Origin: an uncultured Alphaproteobacteria bacterium
Lineage (GTDB): Bacteria; Pseudomonadota; Alphaproteobacteria; Caulobacterales; Parvularculaceae
NCBI GenBank assembly: GCA_902826095.1
Contig: CADEDN010000001.1
Location: 62,001 to 126,000 of the forward strand
Direction of reading: 5' to 3'
DNA: 64,000 bases
Below the pieces are notes generated by a model. It searched no databases. It saw only the letters and a list, made by a program, of their open reading frames with translations, and was not told the DNA's origin. Shown piece after piece: positions 53,958-62,424 of this stretch. The first letter of the stretch is position 1; each line of letters starts with the position of its first letter. The position numbers and the translations under genes are program-made.

Positions 53958-55349
53958 ATGATGGCGTCGTCGCGCGAACTGCCGAAAGTCCTTGGCCTTC
54001 GAGACCTCGTGCTGTTCACGGTCTCGGCGATCCTGCTTCTCGATACGCTGGCGGCGTCCGCCTCGATCGGGGCGTCGAGCCTCTTCTGGTGGCTTTTTCT
54101 CGGCGCCTTCTTTCTCGTTCCGATCGGCCTTATCACTTCCGAGCTCGCGACCGCGTATCCGGAAGAGGGCGGGCTCTATGTCTGGATTCGCCGGGGGCTC
54201 GGACGACACTGGGCGGCGCGGTCGGTCTGGGCCTATTGGGTCAACACCGCGATCTGGCTGCCGTCGATTTTTGTTCTCTTCGCCGGCGTTCTCGCGCGCC
54301 TGTTTGAAGTCGAACTTGCGCTTGGGCAGCAAATCGCGATCGGAATCGCGCTCACCTGGGCGACGGTCCTGCTCGACGTCCTCGGCCTGCGGATCGGCAA
54401 ATGGGTGCCGAACCTCGGCGCTGTCTTCAAGATCGTTATTTTCAGCGTACTGATCATCGCAGGCTGGCGCTACGGGCAGGCGAACGGATTCGCCAATCCC
54501 GTGACGGCGGAAGCGTTTCGCCCGGAATGGAAAGAGGGCCTCAAATACGTGCCGGCGATCGTTTACGGCATGCTCGGCTTCGAACTGATTTCCGCCGCGA
54601 GCGGCGAGATGCGTCGCCCCGCGCGCGACATGCCGCTCAGCGTTCTCTTCTCCGGCGTCATCGTTCTCGCGCTCTATTTTCTTGCGACCGCCGGCATCCT
54701 CGCGGCGATCCCGGCCGGCGAGATCGACATTGTCGAAGGGTTGATCGACACGTTAGCGCTCTTCTTCGCCGACGTCCCCGGCGGCGACTTCATCGTCAAA
54801 GCGCTGGGTCTGATGGCGCTCTACACGTTTTTTTCAAACGGCGCGACATGGGCGATGGGCTGCAATCGCGCGACGGCGGAAGCGGCGATTGAGGGCGAAC
54901 TGCCGAGCCTTTTCGCCATTCGTCATCCGCGCCACGGGGGACCGGTCGGCGCCGCTATTTTGATGGGCGTCGTCTGCACGAGCGTTCTCCTGATCTACGG
55001 TGGGATCGCTTCGTCGAACAGCGATCTCTTCTGGTCGCTGTTCTCGTTCAGCGCCGCGCTCATCATGCTGCCTTATATCGGCGTGTCGATCGCTTTCGCG
55101 CGGCTGCGATTCAAGGACGCCGCGGCGCCCCGCCCCTTCAAGGTTCCGGGCGGCGCGCCGATCGCGATCTTGATCGCCTTGATGTGCGTGGTGACGCTCA
55201 CTTTCTCGGTCGCACTGTTTATCTTTGTCCCGGGCGAAGGGCTTCAGCGAGAAACGCTGATCGGCGTTGTTGTGGCGCTGCTGATCGGGGAAGCGCTTAT
55301 CCGCATCGGTATGATCGAGCGGCGGCTGCGTTGCGGGCAGAGCGGTTAA
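53958..55349 (+). CDS. APC-superfamily amino acid/polyamine permease
   Basis: 463 residues from ATG 53958 (53952 GTG and 53961 ATG are alternatives). Twelve helices; N-terminal LGLRDLVLFTVSAILLLDTLAASASIGASSLFWW and the conserved VPAIVYGMLGFELISAASGEMRRPARDMPLSVLFSG identify the glutamate/GABA/polyamine antiporter branch. It lies next to the polyamine genes but on the opposite strand, converging on puuB with four shared bases. Putrescine or GABA import or exchange is inferred from context. Confidence 0.85.
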   Translation: MMASSRELPKVLGLRDLVLFTVSAILLLDTLAASASIGASSLFWWLFLGAFFLVPIGLITSELATAYPEEGGLYVWIRRGLGRHWAARSVWAYWVNTAIWLPSIFVLFAGVLARLFEVELALGQQIAIGIALTWATVLLDVLGLRIGKWVPNLGAVFKIVIFSVLIIAGWRYGQANGFANPVTAEAFRPEWKEGLKYVPAIVYGMLGFELISAASGEMRRPARDMPLSVLFSGVIVLALYFLATAGILAAIPAGEIDIVEGLIDTLALFFADVPGGDFIVKALGLMALYTFFSNGATWAMGCNRATAEAAIEGELPSLFAIRHPRHGGPVGAAILMGVVCTSVLLIYGGIASSNSDLFWSLFSFSAALIMLPYIGVSIAFARLRFKDAAAPRPFKVPGGAPIAILIALMCVVTLTFSVALFIFVPGEGLQRETLIGVVVALLIGEALIRIGMIERRLRCGQSG

Positions 55350-56632
55350 ATTCCCGCCGCGTCACGCATGCGGAACCATGTCATGCCGAGCGCCAGCATC
55401 GGATTGCCGATGATGTCGGCGGCGGGAATGCGGAAATGGCGGATCGCCTCGAAAAGATCGACGCCGTCCATCTTCGCCTCAATCGCATCGCCAAGAATTT
55501 CGCCGGCGATGTGGCTGCAATTGACGCCGTGGCCTGAATATCCCTGAACGTAGTAGACGTTCTCGCGGAGCTTGCCGATCAGCGGCACGCGGTTCAACGG
55601 AATGCCGATCGCGCCGCCCCAGGCGAACTCGACCTTGACGTCATCAAGTTGCGGCAGGATGCGCTTCAGCCGGGGAAGCAGCGAACCCTCGATGTCGATG
55701 ATCTCGCGATTGGAATAGGTGCAACGACCGCCAAAGAGGATGCGGTGATCGCTGGTCTTGCGGAAATAGTCGAGCACCCAATTGGCGTCGCAAACGCCGA
55801 GATTGTCAGGGAGAATTGCGCGCGCCTGCTCAGCGCCGAGCGATTCCGTGGCGATCATGAATGTCTGGGCCGGCAGCATAAGTCCGCCGAGGCTCCGGCC
55901 TTCGAGCTTGTGATAGGCGTTGCCGGCGAGGATGACCGATCGCGCCCGAACCCTGCCGGCCGCGGTCTCGACGACCGGCGCGCCGTCGTCGCTGATGCGC
56001 GTGACGGCGGCGCCTTCGAAAATTCTGACGCCTTGCGCTTCCGCGGCCCGCGCTTCGCCAAGGCAGAGATTGAGCGGATGGCAATGCGCGGCCTTGCGGT
56101 CGATCAGGCCGCCCATATAGACGTCCGTCGCGACATGCGCGCGCAGCCCCGCCTTGTCGACAAGCGTCAGATGCCCCGCGTCGCCGCGCGACGCCTCCGA
56201 TTCATACTCCGCGGCCAACGCCTCTTGCTGTTTCAGGTTCGCCGAGACGGTCACGGCGCCATTCACATAATCGCAGTCAATCGCATATTTTGCGATGCGG
56301 TCCTCGATGATTTCGTGGCCGCGATATTTCGTCCGTCGTAGGAATTCGGCGCCGCGCTCGCCAAGCTGTCTGACCATTTCGCCTTCGCCGGACCAGCCGG
56401 CGAGCACCTGGCCGCCATTGCGCCCCGACGCGCCCCAGCCGATGCGCTGGGCTTCGAGAAGAACGACTGTGCGTCCGCGCTCGGCGAGCGTCAGCGCGGC
56501 GGCGACGCCTGAAAATCCGCCGCCGATGACGCAGACATCCGTCTCAAGATCGCCGGTGAGCGGCGCGCGTCTCGGCGCCGCATGCGCGGTCGCCGCGTAC
56601 CAGGAGCGGACATGTTCGGTCGGACCGGTCAT
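55346..56632 (-). CDS. puuB: FAD-dependent oxidoreductase, gamma-glutamylputrescine oxidase-like
   Basis: 428 residues from ATG 56632, two bases after the puuA stop (a TTG at 56638 overlaps it). The dinucleotide motif TDVCVIGGGFSGVAAALTLAERGRTVVLLEAQRIGWGASGRNGGQVLAGW is that of the DadA/PuuB group. FGGRCTYSNREI, VEFAWGGAIGIPLNRVPLIG and YVQGYSGHGVNCSHIAGEILG complete the domain. It oxidises gamma-glutamylated amines to aldehydes and H2O2. The neighbouring gamma-glutamyl-amine synthetase supports this assignment. Confidence 0.85.
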   Translation of the reverse strand: MTGPTEHVRSWYAATAHAAPRRAPLTGDLETDVCVIGGGFSGVAAALTLAERGRTVVLLEAQRIGWGASGRNGGQVLAGWSGEGEMVRQLGERGAEFLRRTKYRGHEIIEDRIAKYAIDCDYVNGAVTVSANLKQQEALAAEYESEASRGDAGHLTLVDKAGLRAHVATDVYMGGLIDRKAAHCHPLNLCLGEARAAEAQGVRIFEGAAVTRISDDGAPVVETAAGRVRARSVILAGNAYHKLEGRSLGGLMLPAQTFMIATESLGAEQARAILPDNLGVCDANWVLDYFRKTSDHRILFGGRCTYSNREIIDIEGSLLPRLKRILPQLDDVKVEFAWGGAIGIPLNRVPLIGKLRENVYYVQGYSGHGVNCSHIAGEILGDAIEAKMDGVDLFEAIRHFRIPAADIIGNPMLALGMTWFRMRDAAGI

Positions 56633-56634
56633 GA

Positions 56635-58014
56635 TCAAAACGTCGACAGATAGCTGTCATACTCGACATCGGTGACGCGCCGGTCGATCGTCGCCATTTC
56701 CTGCCGCTTGCACGCGGCGAAGACGCGCGTCATCAACGCGCCGAAGGCCGGAGCGAGAACGTCGCCCGATTGAAACGCGTCAAGCGCCGGGCGCCAGCCG
56801 ATCGCGAGTTTTGGCGCATCCGACTTGTAGGCGTTGCCTTCGAGCGCCGGCGGCGGCGTCAGCTTCTTTTCGATCCCGTAGAGGACGCCGGCCAGCAGCG
56901 CCGCAAGAACAAGATGCGGATTGGCGTCGGCGCCGGCGACACGGTGTTCGAACCGCCTATTACTTCCGGTGTCGGTCGGCACGCGTATCGCGGCCGTGCG
57001 GTTTTCATAGCCCCAGGTCGCGCGCGTCGGCGCATGCGACCCTTCCTGAAAGCGCCGCCACGAATTGAAATGCGGCGCGAAGAAGATCATCGCTTCCGGC
57101 GCGGTCTCGATGAGGCCGGCGATCGCGTGCTTGAAAAGCGCGCTTCCTTTATCGCCGTCGCCGTCAAAGGCGTTGGCGCCCTTGTCGTCAAGCATGCTCA
57201 TATGAACATGCATGCCGTTGCCCGGCAGATCGCCGAAGGGCTTTGCCATGAACGAGGCGAGGAGACCATGTTTTCCCGCAACGCCCTTGATCGCGCGCTT
57301 CAGCAGCAAGGATTGGTCGGCGGCTCGCAATACGTCTTTCTGGTGCTTGAGGTTCACTTCAAACTGGCTCGGCCCCGCCTCGATCACCGCGGTGTCGAGC
57401 GGCAGTCCTTGCGCGTCGCAGGCGGCGTAAAGATTGGCGAAGAAATCCGCGTAAGCGTCAAGCTCGCTCATTGCGTAAACGCGGCCGTCGACGACGCGCC
57501 GGCCGGAAAATTTCGACGTCGGCGTCAACGGGCGACCGAGATCGTCCGACTTGCCGGAGAGAAGGTAAAATTCGAGCTCGATCGCCGCGACCGGATGCAG
57601 CCCTTTCGCGGCGAGCCGACGCTGCATTTCAGCGAGCAGCTGGCGCGGGTCGGCGAGGAAGGGGCGCCCGTCCGCCTCCGCCATCATCAACAGGACCTGC
57701 GCAGTCTTTTCTCTCGCCCAGGGCGTCAGCGAAAGGCCAGGCGCCAGCGGGATGCAAACGCCGTCGCCGTCGCCGGTGTCGACGACGAGGCCGTTGTCGA
57801 AGACGTCCGTCCCCCAGACATCGACGCCGATGATCGAACGCGGTAGGCGAAGCCCGCTCTCGAAGAGTTTGATCGCGCCCTTGGCGGGAAGCCGCTTGCC
57901 GCGGGCGACGCCGTTGAGATCGACAAGAAAGGCGTCGACGAATTTGAGATCGGGCGTCGCCGCGAAAAAAGCGCGCGCCTGATCGACCAGTCCCTGGTCC
58001 GCAATCGTCGGCAT
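56635..58014 (-). CDS. puuA: Gamma-glutamylputrescine synthetase (glutamine synthetase family)
   Basis: 459 residues. It has the catalytic parts of the GS fold: VIEAGPSQFEVNLKHQKDVLRAADQSLLLKRAIKGVAGKHG, GNGMHVHMSMLDDKGANAF, RATWGYENRTAAIRVP, and FEHRVAGADANPHLVLAALLAGVLYGIEKKL. The short N-terminal domain and the H-M-H-V-H-M ammonia-site region differ from GlnA and fit PuuA-type ligases that join glutamate to putrescine. It is one of two GS-family genes in this operon, one base downstream of the aminotransferase gene. Confidence 0.85.
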   Translation of the reverse strand: MPTIADQGLVDQARAFFAATPDLKFVDAFLVDLNGVARGKRLPAKGAIKLFESGLRLPRSIIGVDVWGTDVFDNGLVVDTGDGDGVCIPLAPGLSLTPWAREKTAQVLLMMAEADGRPFLADPRQLLAEMQRRLAAKGLHPVAAIELEFYLLSGKSDDLGRPLTPTSKFSGRRVVDGRVYAMSELDAYADFFANLYAACDAQGLPLDTAVIEAGPSQFEVNLKHQKDVLRAADQSLLLKRAIKGVAGKHGLLASFMAKPFGDLPGNGMHVHMSMLDDKGANAFDGDGDKGSALFKHAIAGLIETAPEAMIFFAPHFNSWRRFQEGSHAPTRATWGYENRTAAIRVPTDTGSNRRFEHRVAGADANPHLVLAALLAGVLYGIEKKLTPPPALEGNAYKSDAPKLAIGWRPALDAFQSGDVLAPAFGALMTRVFAACKRQEMATIDRRVTDVEYDSYLSTF

Positions 58015-58015
58015 G

Positions 58016-59392
58016 TCAGCCCTTCTTCACGTCGCGGAGGGTCAAATCAAGCGCCTTGCGAACCTTGGCGAAGAGTTCGTCGATTTCACTGTCGCTGATG
58101 ACGAGCGGCGGGCAGAGGAACATCGTCTCGCCGACCGCGCGCATGACGACGCCGGAAGCAAAGCAATGGCCGCGGCAGGTCACGCCCGTCGCGCCGGAGG
58201 CGGAGTAACGCTCGCGCGTCGCCTTGTTTTTCACAAGTTCGACAGCGCCAAGGAGGCCGACGCCGCGCGTCTCGCCGACGATCGGATGATCTTCAAGCGC
58301 TTTGAGGCCGGCCTGAAATTTCTTCGCCGTCGCTTGCCCGCGCGGGCCGACAAGGCCCAATTCGTCGATCATCTCGATATTGCGGATCGCGACGGCGCAA
58401 GCGACCGGGTGGCCGGAATAGGTGTAGCCATGCGCCATTTCGGCGTTCGACGCGATGATCGGCGTTGAGACGCGCTCGTTAAGCCCGACCGCCGACAGCG
58501 GCTGATACCCGCTGGTCATGCCTTTCGCCATCGTCATGATGTCCGGCGTGACGCCGTAGGTCTGACAGCCGAACCACGACCCGGTTCGCCCGAAGCCGCA
58601 TATGACTTCGTCCGACCACAAAAGGATATCGTGTTTGCGGCAGATCTTTTCGATCTCCGGCCAATAGCCGTCGGGCGGGGTCATCAAGCCGCCGGCGCCC
58701 ATCACAGGCTCGCCGACGAACGCGGCGACGTTTTCCGGTCCAAGTTCGACAATCTTGTCTTCAAGCGCCTTTGCGCAACGATGCGCGAATTCGCGCTCGC
58801 TCTCGCCGCTTGCGCCGTATTGGTAATAACAAGGAGTCGGCCCGATATGGTGGAAGCGGGGAAGGGGAAGGTCGAATATCCCTTGCATGAAGGGCAATCC
58901 GGAAAGGCTCGCGCCGCCGATCGTCGATCCGTGATAGGCGCGCTGGCGGCTGATGATCGCTTTTTTCGACGGCTTCCCCATCAGATTCCAATAATACCAG
59001 ATGAGCTTGATCGCGCTGTCGACGGCTTCCGATCCTGACGATGAAAACAGGAACTGATTGACGCCGGTCGGCGTTTTCGTCGCAATGAGGGCCGCGAGTT
59101 CGGCGGCGTAGGGCGTCGTCGTCTGAAAAAAGAGATTGTAATAGGAGAGCTTCTTGAGCGTGTCATAGGCGACTTTGGCGAGCGTCTCATCGCCATAGCC
59201 GAGCTGCACGCACCAAAGGCCCGCCATGCCGTCGAGAATCTTGTTCCCTTCGGAATCGTGAATGTAGACGCCTTCAGCATGCGTGATGACGCGCGGGCCC
59301 TTCTCGCGCAGCTCATGATGCGTCGTGAACGGGTGAAGATGATTCGCGCTGTCGAGTTCGCGGATATGGCGCGTATAGTTTGACGTCGTCAT
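58016..59392 (-). CDS. spuC: Class III aminotransferase, putrescine-pyruvate type
   Basis: 458 residues with the PLP fold I group III layout: HPFTTHHELREKGPRVITHAEGVYIHDSEGNKILDGMAGLWCVQLGYG, FSSSGSEAVDSAIKLIWYY, LLWSDEVICGFGRTGSWFGCQTYGVTPDIMTMAKGMTSGYQPLSAV with the PLP Lys, and YSGHPVACAVAIRNIE. The closest family sense is SpuC-type omega-aminotransferase, converting putrescine to 4-aminobutanal. A beta-alanine or GABA aminotransferase is the alternative. It lies between the two GS-family genes. Confidence 0.8.
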   Translation of the reverse strand: MTTSNYTRHIRELDSANHLHPFTTHHELREKGPRVITHAEGVYIHDSEGNKILDGMAGLWCVQLGYGDETLAKVAYDTLKKLSYYNLFFQTTTPYAAELAALIATKTPTGVNQFLFSSSGSEAVDSAIKLIWYYWNLMGKPSKKAIISRQRAYHGSTIGGASLSGLPFMQGIFDLPLPRFHHIGPTPCYYQYGASGESEREFAHRCAKALEDKIVELGPENVAAFVGEPVMGAGGLMTPPDGYWPEIEKICRKHDILLWSDEVICGFGRTGSWFGCQTYGVTPDIMTMAKGMTSGYQPLSAVGLNERVSTPIIASNAEMAHGYTYSGHPVACAVAIRNIEMIDELGLVGPRGQATAKKFQAGLKALEDHPIVGETRGVGLLGAVELVKNKATRERYSASGATGVTCRGHCFASGVVMRAVGETMFLCPPLVISDSEIDELFAKVRKALDLTLRDVKKG

Positions 59393-59413
59393 GATAACAC
59401 CGGCTTTTTCGTT

Positions 59414-60763
59414 CTAAACGTTTGTCATCAGGAAGCGGACGTCCCACGGGCTGAGGACGGCCGATCGGTGTTCATATTCGGACTTCTTGATGTTGCAGTA
59501 GGTGTCGACGAAACTGTCGCCGAGGACGCGGCGCAGCGCCGCGGATTTCGAGAAATTGTCGACGCCCTCCATCAGCGACTTCGGCAGCGGGCGTTCGCGA
59601 TCTTGATAACCCTCGCCGAGATATTCCTCGCGCGGCTCGACTTTTTCCATCATGCCGAGATAGCCGCAGGCGAGCGAGGCGGCGACGCCGAGATAGGGGT
59701 TGATGTCGGCCCCTGGAATGCGGTTCTCGACGCGGCGCGCATCGGCGCTTGAAGCGGGAACGCGCAAGCCCACGGTGCGGTTCTCGCGACTCCAATGCGT
59801 CGTCGTCGGCGCGCTCATGAACGCTTCAAACCGGTTGTAGGAATTCGTGTAAGGCGCAAAAAGCGGCATCGCCGCCGGCAAATACGCCTGCAGGCCGCCG
59901 ACATACCAGCGGAAAAGATCGCTGTCCGAGCCGTCCTCGCTGGAGAAGATGTTCCGTCGGGTTTTCGAATCGACGACGCTCTGATGCAGATGGATCGACG
60001 AGCCGGAATTGTTGGCGTAGGGCTTGGCCATGAACGTCACGAACATGTTGTGGCGCAGCGCCACCTGCCGCGTCAGGCGCTTGAAGAGGAACATCTGGTC
60101 GGCGACGCTCATCGCCTCATTGTGGCGGATGTTCACTTCAAACTGGCAAGGGCCGTCTTCGTGGATCAGCGTGTCAAGGTCGACATGCTGAATCTCGCAG
60201 AACTCGTAAATGTCCTCCCAGAGCTTGTCGAATTCGTCGATCGCGTCGAGGCTGTAGACGTTCTGTCCGAATTCCGGGAGGCCCGAGCGCCCGCCCGGCG
60301 CGCGCGGCTCGATGATGACGTCGCTGTATCGGTCGATGAGGTAGAATTCAATTTCCGGACCGACGATCGGCGTCCAGCCTTGTTCCGCAAAAAGTTTAAC
60401 CACATTGCGCAAGACCTGTCGCGGCGCAATCGCGGTCGCGACGCCCTGGTCGGTCATCGAGTCGCAAATGAGGCTTGCCGTCGGATCGTTGTTCCACGGC
60501 GCGAGGTGGATCGTCGACAAATCCGGAACCATGACGAGATCGCGCTCGGTCGTCGCGACGGCCGGCGAGAAGATGATCTCGCCCTGCACGCTGATCGCGT
60601 AGACCGTTTCCGGAATTCTGAGACTCTTGTTCTTGATGCCGTTGAGGAAAAGCGCCGGCGTCATCGTCTTGCCGCGCGCGGCGCCGGTGAGATCCGGCAC
60701 CAGGCACGCGACATCCTGGACGCGATTGCGCCGCAGCCAATCTTCGAGTTCTTTCAGATCCAT
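59414..60763 (-). CDS. Second glutamine synthetase-family (gamma-glutamylamine) ligase
   Basis: 449 residues from ATG 60763 (MDLKELEDWLRRNRVQDVACLVPDLTGAARGK); the longer frame to 60919 overlaps the regulatory region. GS signatures: VGPEIEFYLID, LIHEDGPCQFEVNIRHNEAMSVADQMFLFKRLTRQVALRHN, NNSGSSIHLHQSV, HWSRENRTVGLRVP and VENRIPGADINPYLGVAASLACGYLGM. It differs clearly from its neighbour PuuA, so the pair may handle different amines or act as one hetero-enzyme. It is the promoter-proximal gene of the four-gene operon, divergent from the GntR regulator. Confidence 0.83.
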   Translation of the reverse strand: MDLKELEDWLRRNRVQDVACLVPDLTGAARGKTMTPALFLNGIKNKSLRIPETVYAISVQGEIIFSPAVATTERDLVMVPDLSTIHLAPWNNDPTASLICDSMTDQGVATAIAPRQVLRNVVKLFAEQGWTPIVGPEIEFYLIDRYSDVIIEPRAPGGRSGLPEFGQNVYSLDAIDEFDKLWEDIYEFCEIQHVDLDTLIHEDGPCQFEVNIRHNEAMSVADQMFLFKRLTRQVALRHNMFVTFMAKPYANNSGSSIHLHQSVVDSKTRRNIFSSEDGSDSDLFRWYVGGLQAYLPAAMPLFAPYTNSYNRFEAFMSAPTTTHWSRENRTVGLRVPASSADARRVENRIPGADINPYLGVAASLACGYLGMMEKVEPREEYLGEGYQDRERPLPKSLMEGVDNFSKSAALRRVLGDSFVDTYCNIKKSEYEHRSAVLSPWDVRFLMTNV

Positions 60764-60910
60764 TGTTTCCGCCTTGAGCGGCCGCCGACGAGCGGTCGCC
60801 CTTGACCTTGATCTCCCGCCGAAGCGGCCCTCGACGCGGCGTCGGAACGATGCTGTCCGGCCCTTCGCGCATGAGGTGCGCCGGCTGGAAATCAAGCGGC
60901 GCAAGGGGAA

Positions 60911-60920
60911 TGTGATCACA
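60911..60920. promoter_or_regulatory. Palindromic operator candidate for the GntR regulator
   Basis: TGTGATCACA is a perfect 10-bp palindrome within the AT-richer segment AATGTGATCACAATAACA. It has the GT-N4-AC core of FadR/GntR-family sites. It lies in the 269 bp between the divergent polyamine operon (start 60763) and the regulator gene (61033). Confidence 0.5.
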
Positions 60921-61032
60921 ATAACAGGGCCGCCCGCCGTTGCGCAAGGGGGACGGAAAACCTTGCAGATTCAACCGGAAGGGGGGATGGTGCGGCGCAC
61001 GGCCGGTTAACCGTCAAAGGCGGTTTCTTGAA

Positions 61033-61761
61033 TTGAAACGCACCCCCGTTCGTCAGCAGACGAAAGACGATCAGCAGCCTTCGCGCGCGCGCCGGGCCGG
61101 CAAGCGCGCGCCGATCGTGCACGAAGAAGTCTATGCGCGGCTTCGCCGCGCGATTATCGACGGTCAGCTGGAGCCAGGGCGCGCGCTCTCGGTTCGAACG
61201 CTTGCCGCGCAGTTTGCGGTCAGCGCCATGCCGGCGAGGGAGGCGATCCGCCGGCTGGTCGCGCTCGGCGCCCTCGAAATGACGCCGACGCGGCGGATCA
61301 TGATCGCCCGCATGACGCCGTCCAAAGTTGAGGAATTGACGGAAGCGCGCGTGCCGCTCGAAGCGCGCCTCGCCGTTCGCGCGCTTGAACGCACCGCCTG
61401 CGCGCCCCGCAAGCGCCAGGCGCTGATCGCGAGGCTCTCCAGGATCGACGAGCGGCTCGATCAGGCGATCGAGCGCGGCGACGTCGCCGCTTACTCGAAA
61501 GCGAACAGCGATTTTCACTTCGCGCTTTACGCGGCGGCGGACGCGCCGGTCCTGCTCGGCGTTGTCGAAGGCCTGTGGCTGCAGGTCGGTCCCTTCATGC
61601 GGGTCGTCATCCAGCGCCTCGGGGCGGCGCAGATGGTCGACCAGCACAAAGAGGCGATCGACGCGCTCGCCGCCGGCGACGCCAAGAAGCTCGACAAGGC
61701 GATCCGGCTCGACATTATGGAAGGCATGTCGCGCATCGCCGCGGCGAGCGCCGAAGGTTGA
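61033..61761 (+). CDS. GntR family (FCD domain) transcriptional regulator
   Basis: 242 residues from TTG 61033, the best-placed start; the frame stays open to 60940 through operator-like sequence. The winged helix reads VHEEVYARLRRAIIDGQLEPGRALSVRTLAAQFAVSAMPAREAIRRLVALGALEMTPTRRI. The FCD effector domain follows (ARVPLEARLAVRALERT, NSDFHFALYAAADAPVLLGVVEGLWLQVGPFM, QHKEAIDALAAGD), with the metal-ligand histidines at HFAL and QH. It probably controls the divergent polyamine operon. It replaces PuuR of enteric systems. Confidence 0.88.
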   Translation: MKRTPVRQQTKDDQQPSRARRAGKRAPIVHEEVYARLRRAIIDGQLEPGRALSVRTLAAQFAVSAMPAREAIRRLVALGALEMTPTRRIMIARMTPSKVEELTEARVPLEARLAVRALERTACAPRKRQALIARLSRIDERLDQAIERGDVAAYSKANSDFHFALYAAADAPVLLGVVEGLWLQVGPFMRVVIQRLGAAQMVDQHKEAIDALAAGDAKKLDKAIRLDIMEGMSRIAAASAEG

Positions 61762-61799
61762 CCTGCGTCAACGCGTTTTCCGCGCCTGAGCCTTAGAAT
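61758..61799 (+). promoter_or_regulatory. FNR-type box and -10 of the flavodoxin-fold reductase gene
   Basis: TTGACCTGCGTCAA at 61758-61771 is a perfect TTGAC-N4-GTCAA palindrome; it overlaps the stop of the GntR gene. TAGAAT at 61794-61799 is a 5/6 -10 that begins 29.5 nt after the centre. The start codon is at 61825. The PNPOx gene has the same box class and spacing at 4585-4625. Confidence 0.65.
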
Positions 61800-61824
61800 T
61801 CGAGGTCGGGGCGAGGAAGATGTC

Positions 61825-62412
61825 ATGGCGGTCAATTCAATATGCATCATTGACGGGCATCCGGACGCCGCACCGAGGCATCTTTGCCATGCGATCGCTG
61901 ACGCTTATGCAAAGGGCGCCCGCGGCGAGGGCTACAAGGTCCGCCGGATCGATCTCGCCAATTTCGATGTTCCCCCGCTGCGTGATCCGGCCGAATTTCT
62001 GAAACCGCCGCCAAAGAACATTCTCGACGCGCAAGATGCGGTGAAATCCTGCAACCATCTCGTCGTCATCTATCCGCTCTGGCTTGGGTCGATGCCGGCG
62101 CTCGTCAAGGCGTTCTTTGAGCAGCTGATGCGCAACGAATTCGCGATTGCGCCGAGCGAAAAGGGCGGGTGGCCGCGCAAGCTGCTGAAAGGGAAGTCGG
62201 CCCGCGTCATCGTCACCATGGGGATGCCGAGCGCCGCCTACAAATTGTTCTTCGGAGCCCATGGGGTTAAGAGCTTTGAAAGCGCGGTGCTCGGCATGTC
62301 CGGCTTCAAGCCGGTCCGCGAAACGCTGATCGGCGGCGTCGGCGCGTGGAGCGAGAAACGCGTCAACGCGCTCCTCGCGCGCGTCAAGGCGATGGGCGCC
62401 GCCGCAAAATAG
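61825..62412 (+). CDS. Flavodoxin-fold NAD(P)H:quinone reductase-like protein
   Basis: 195 residues from ATG 61825. Flavodoxin_2 (KefF/MdaB-like) fold: ICIIDGHPDAAPRHLCHAIADAYAKGARGEGYKVRRIDLANFDVPPL, then NHLVVIYPLWLGSMPALVKAFFEQLMRNEFAI, the FMN-loop segment, and ARVIVTMGMPSAAYKLFFGAHGVKSFESAVLGMSGFKPV. These enzymes reduce quinones with NAD(P)H and FMN. An FNR-type promoter drives it, suggesting a role in oxygen-limited or redox-stressed cells. Confidence 0.85.
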   Translation: MAVNSICIIDGHPDAAPRHLCHAIADAYAKGARGEGYKVRRIDLANFDVPPLRDPAEFLKPPPKNILDAQDAVKSCNHLVVIYPLWLGSMPALVKAFFEQLMRNEFAIAPSEKGGWPRKLLKGKSARVIVTMGMPSAAYKLFFGAHGVKSFESAVLGMSGFKPVRETLIGGVGAWSEKRVNALLARVKAMGAAAK

Positions 62413-62424
62413 GCGGCCTGCCCG

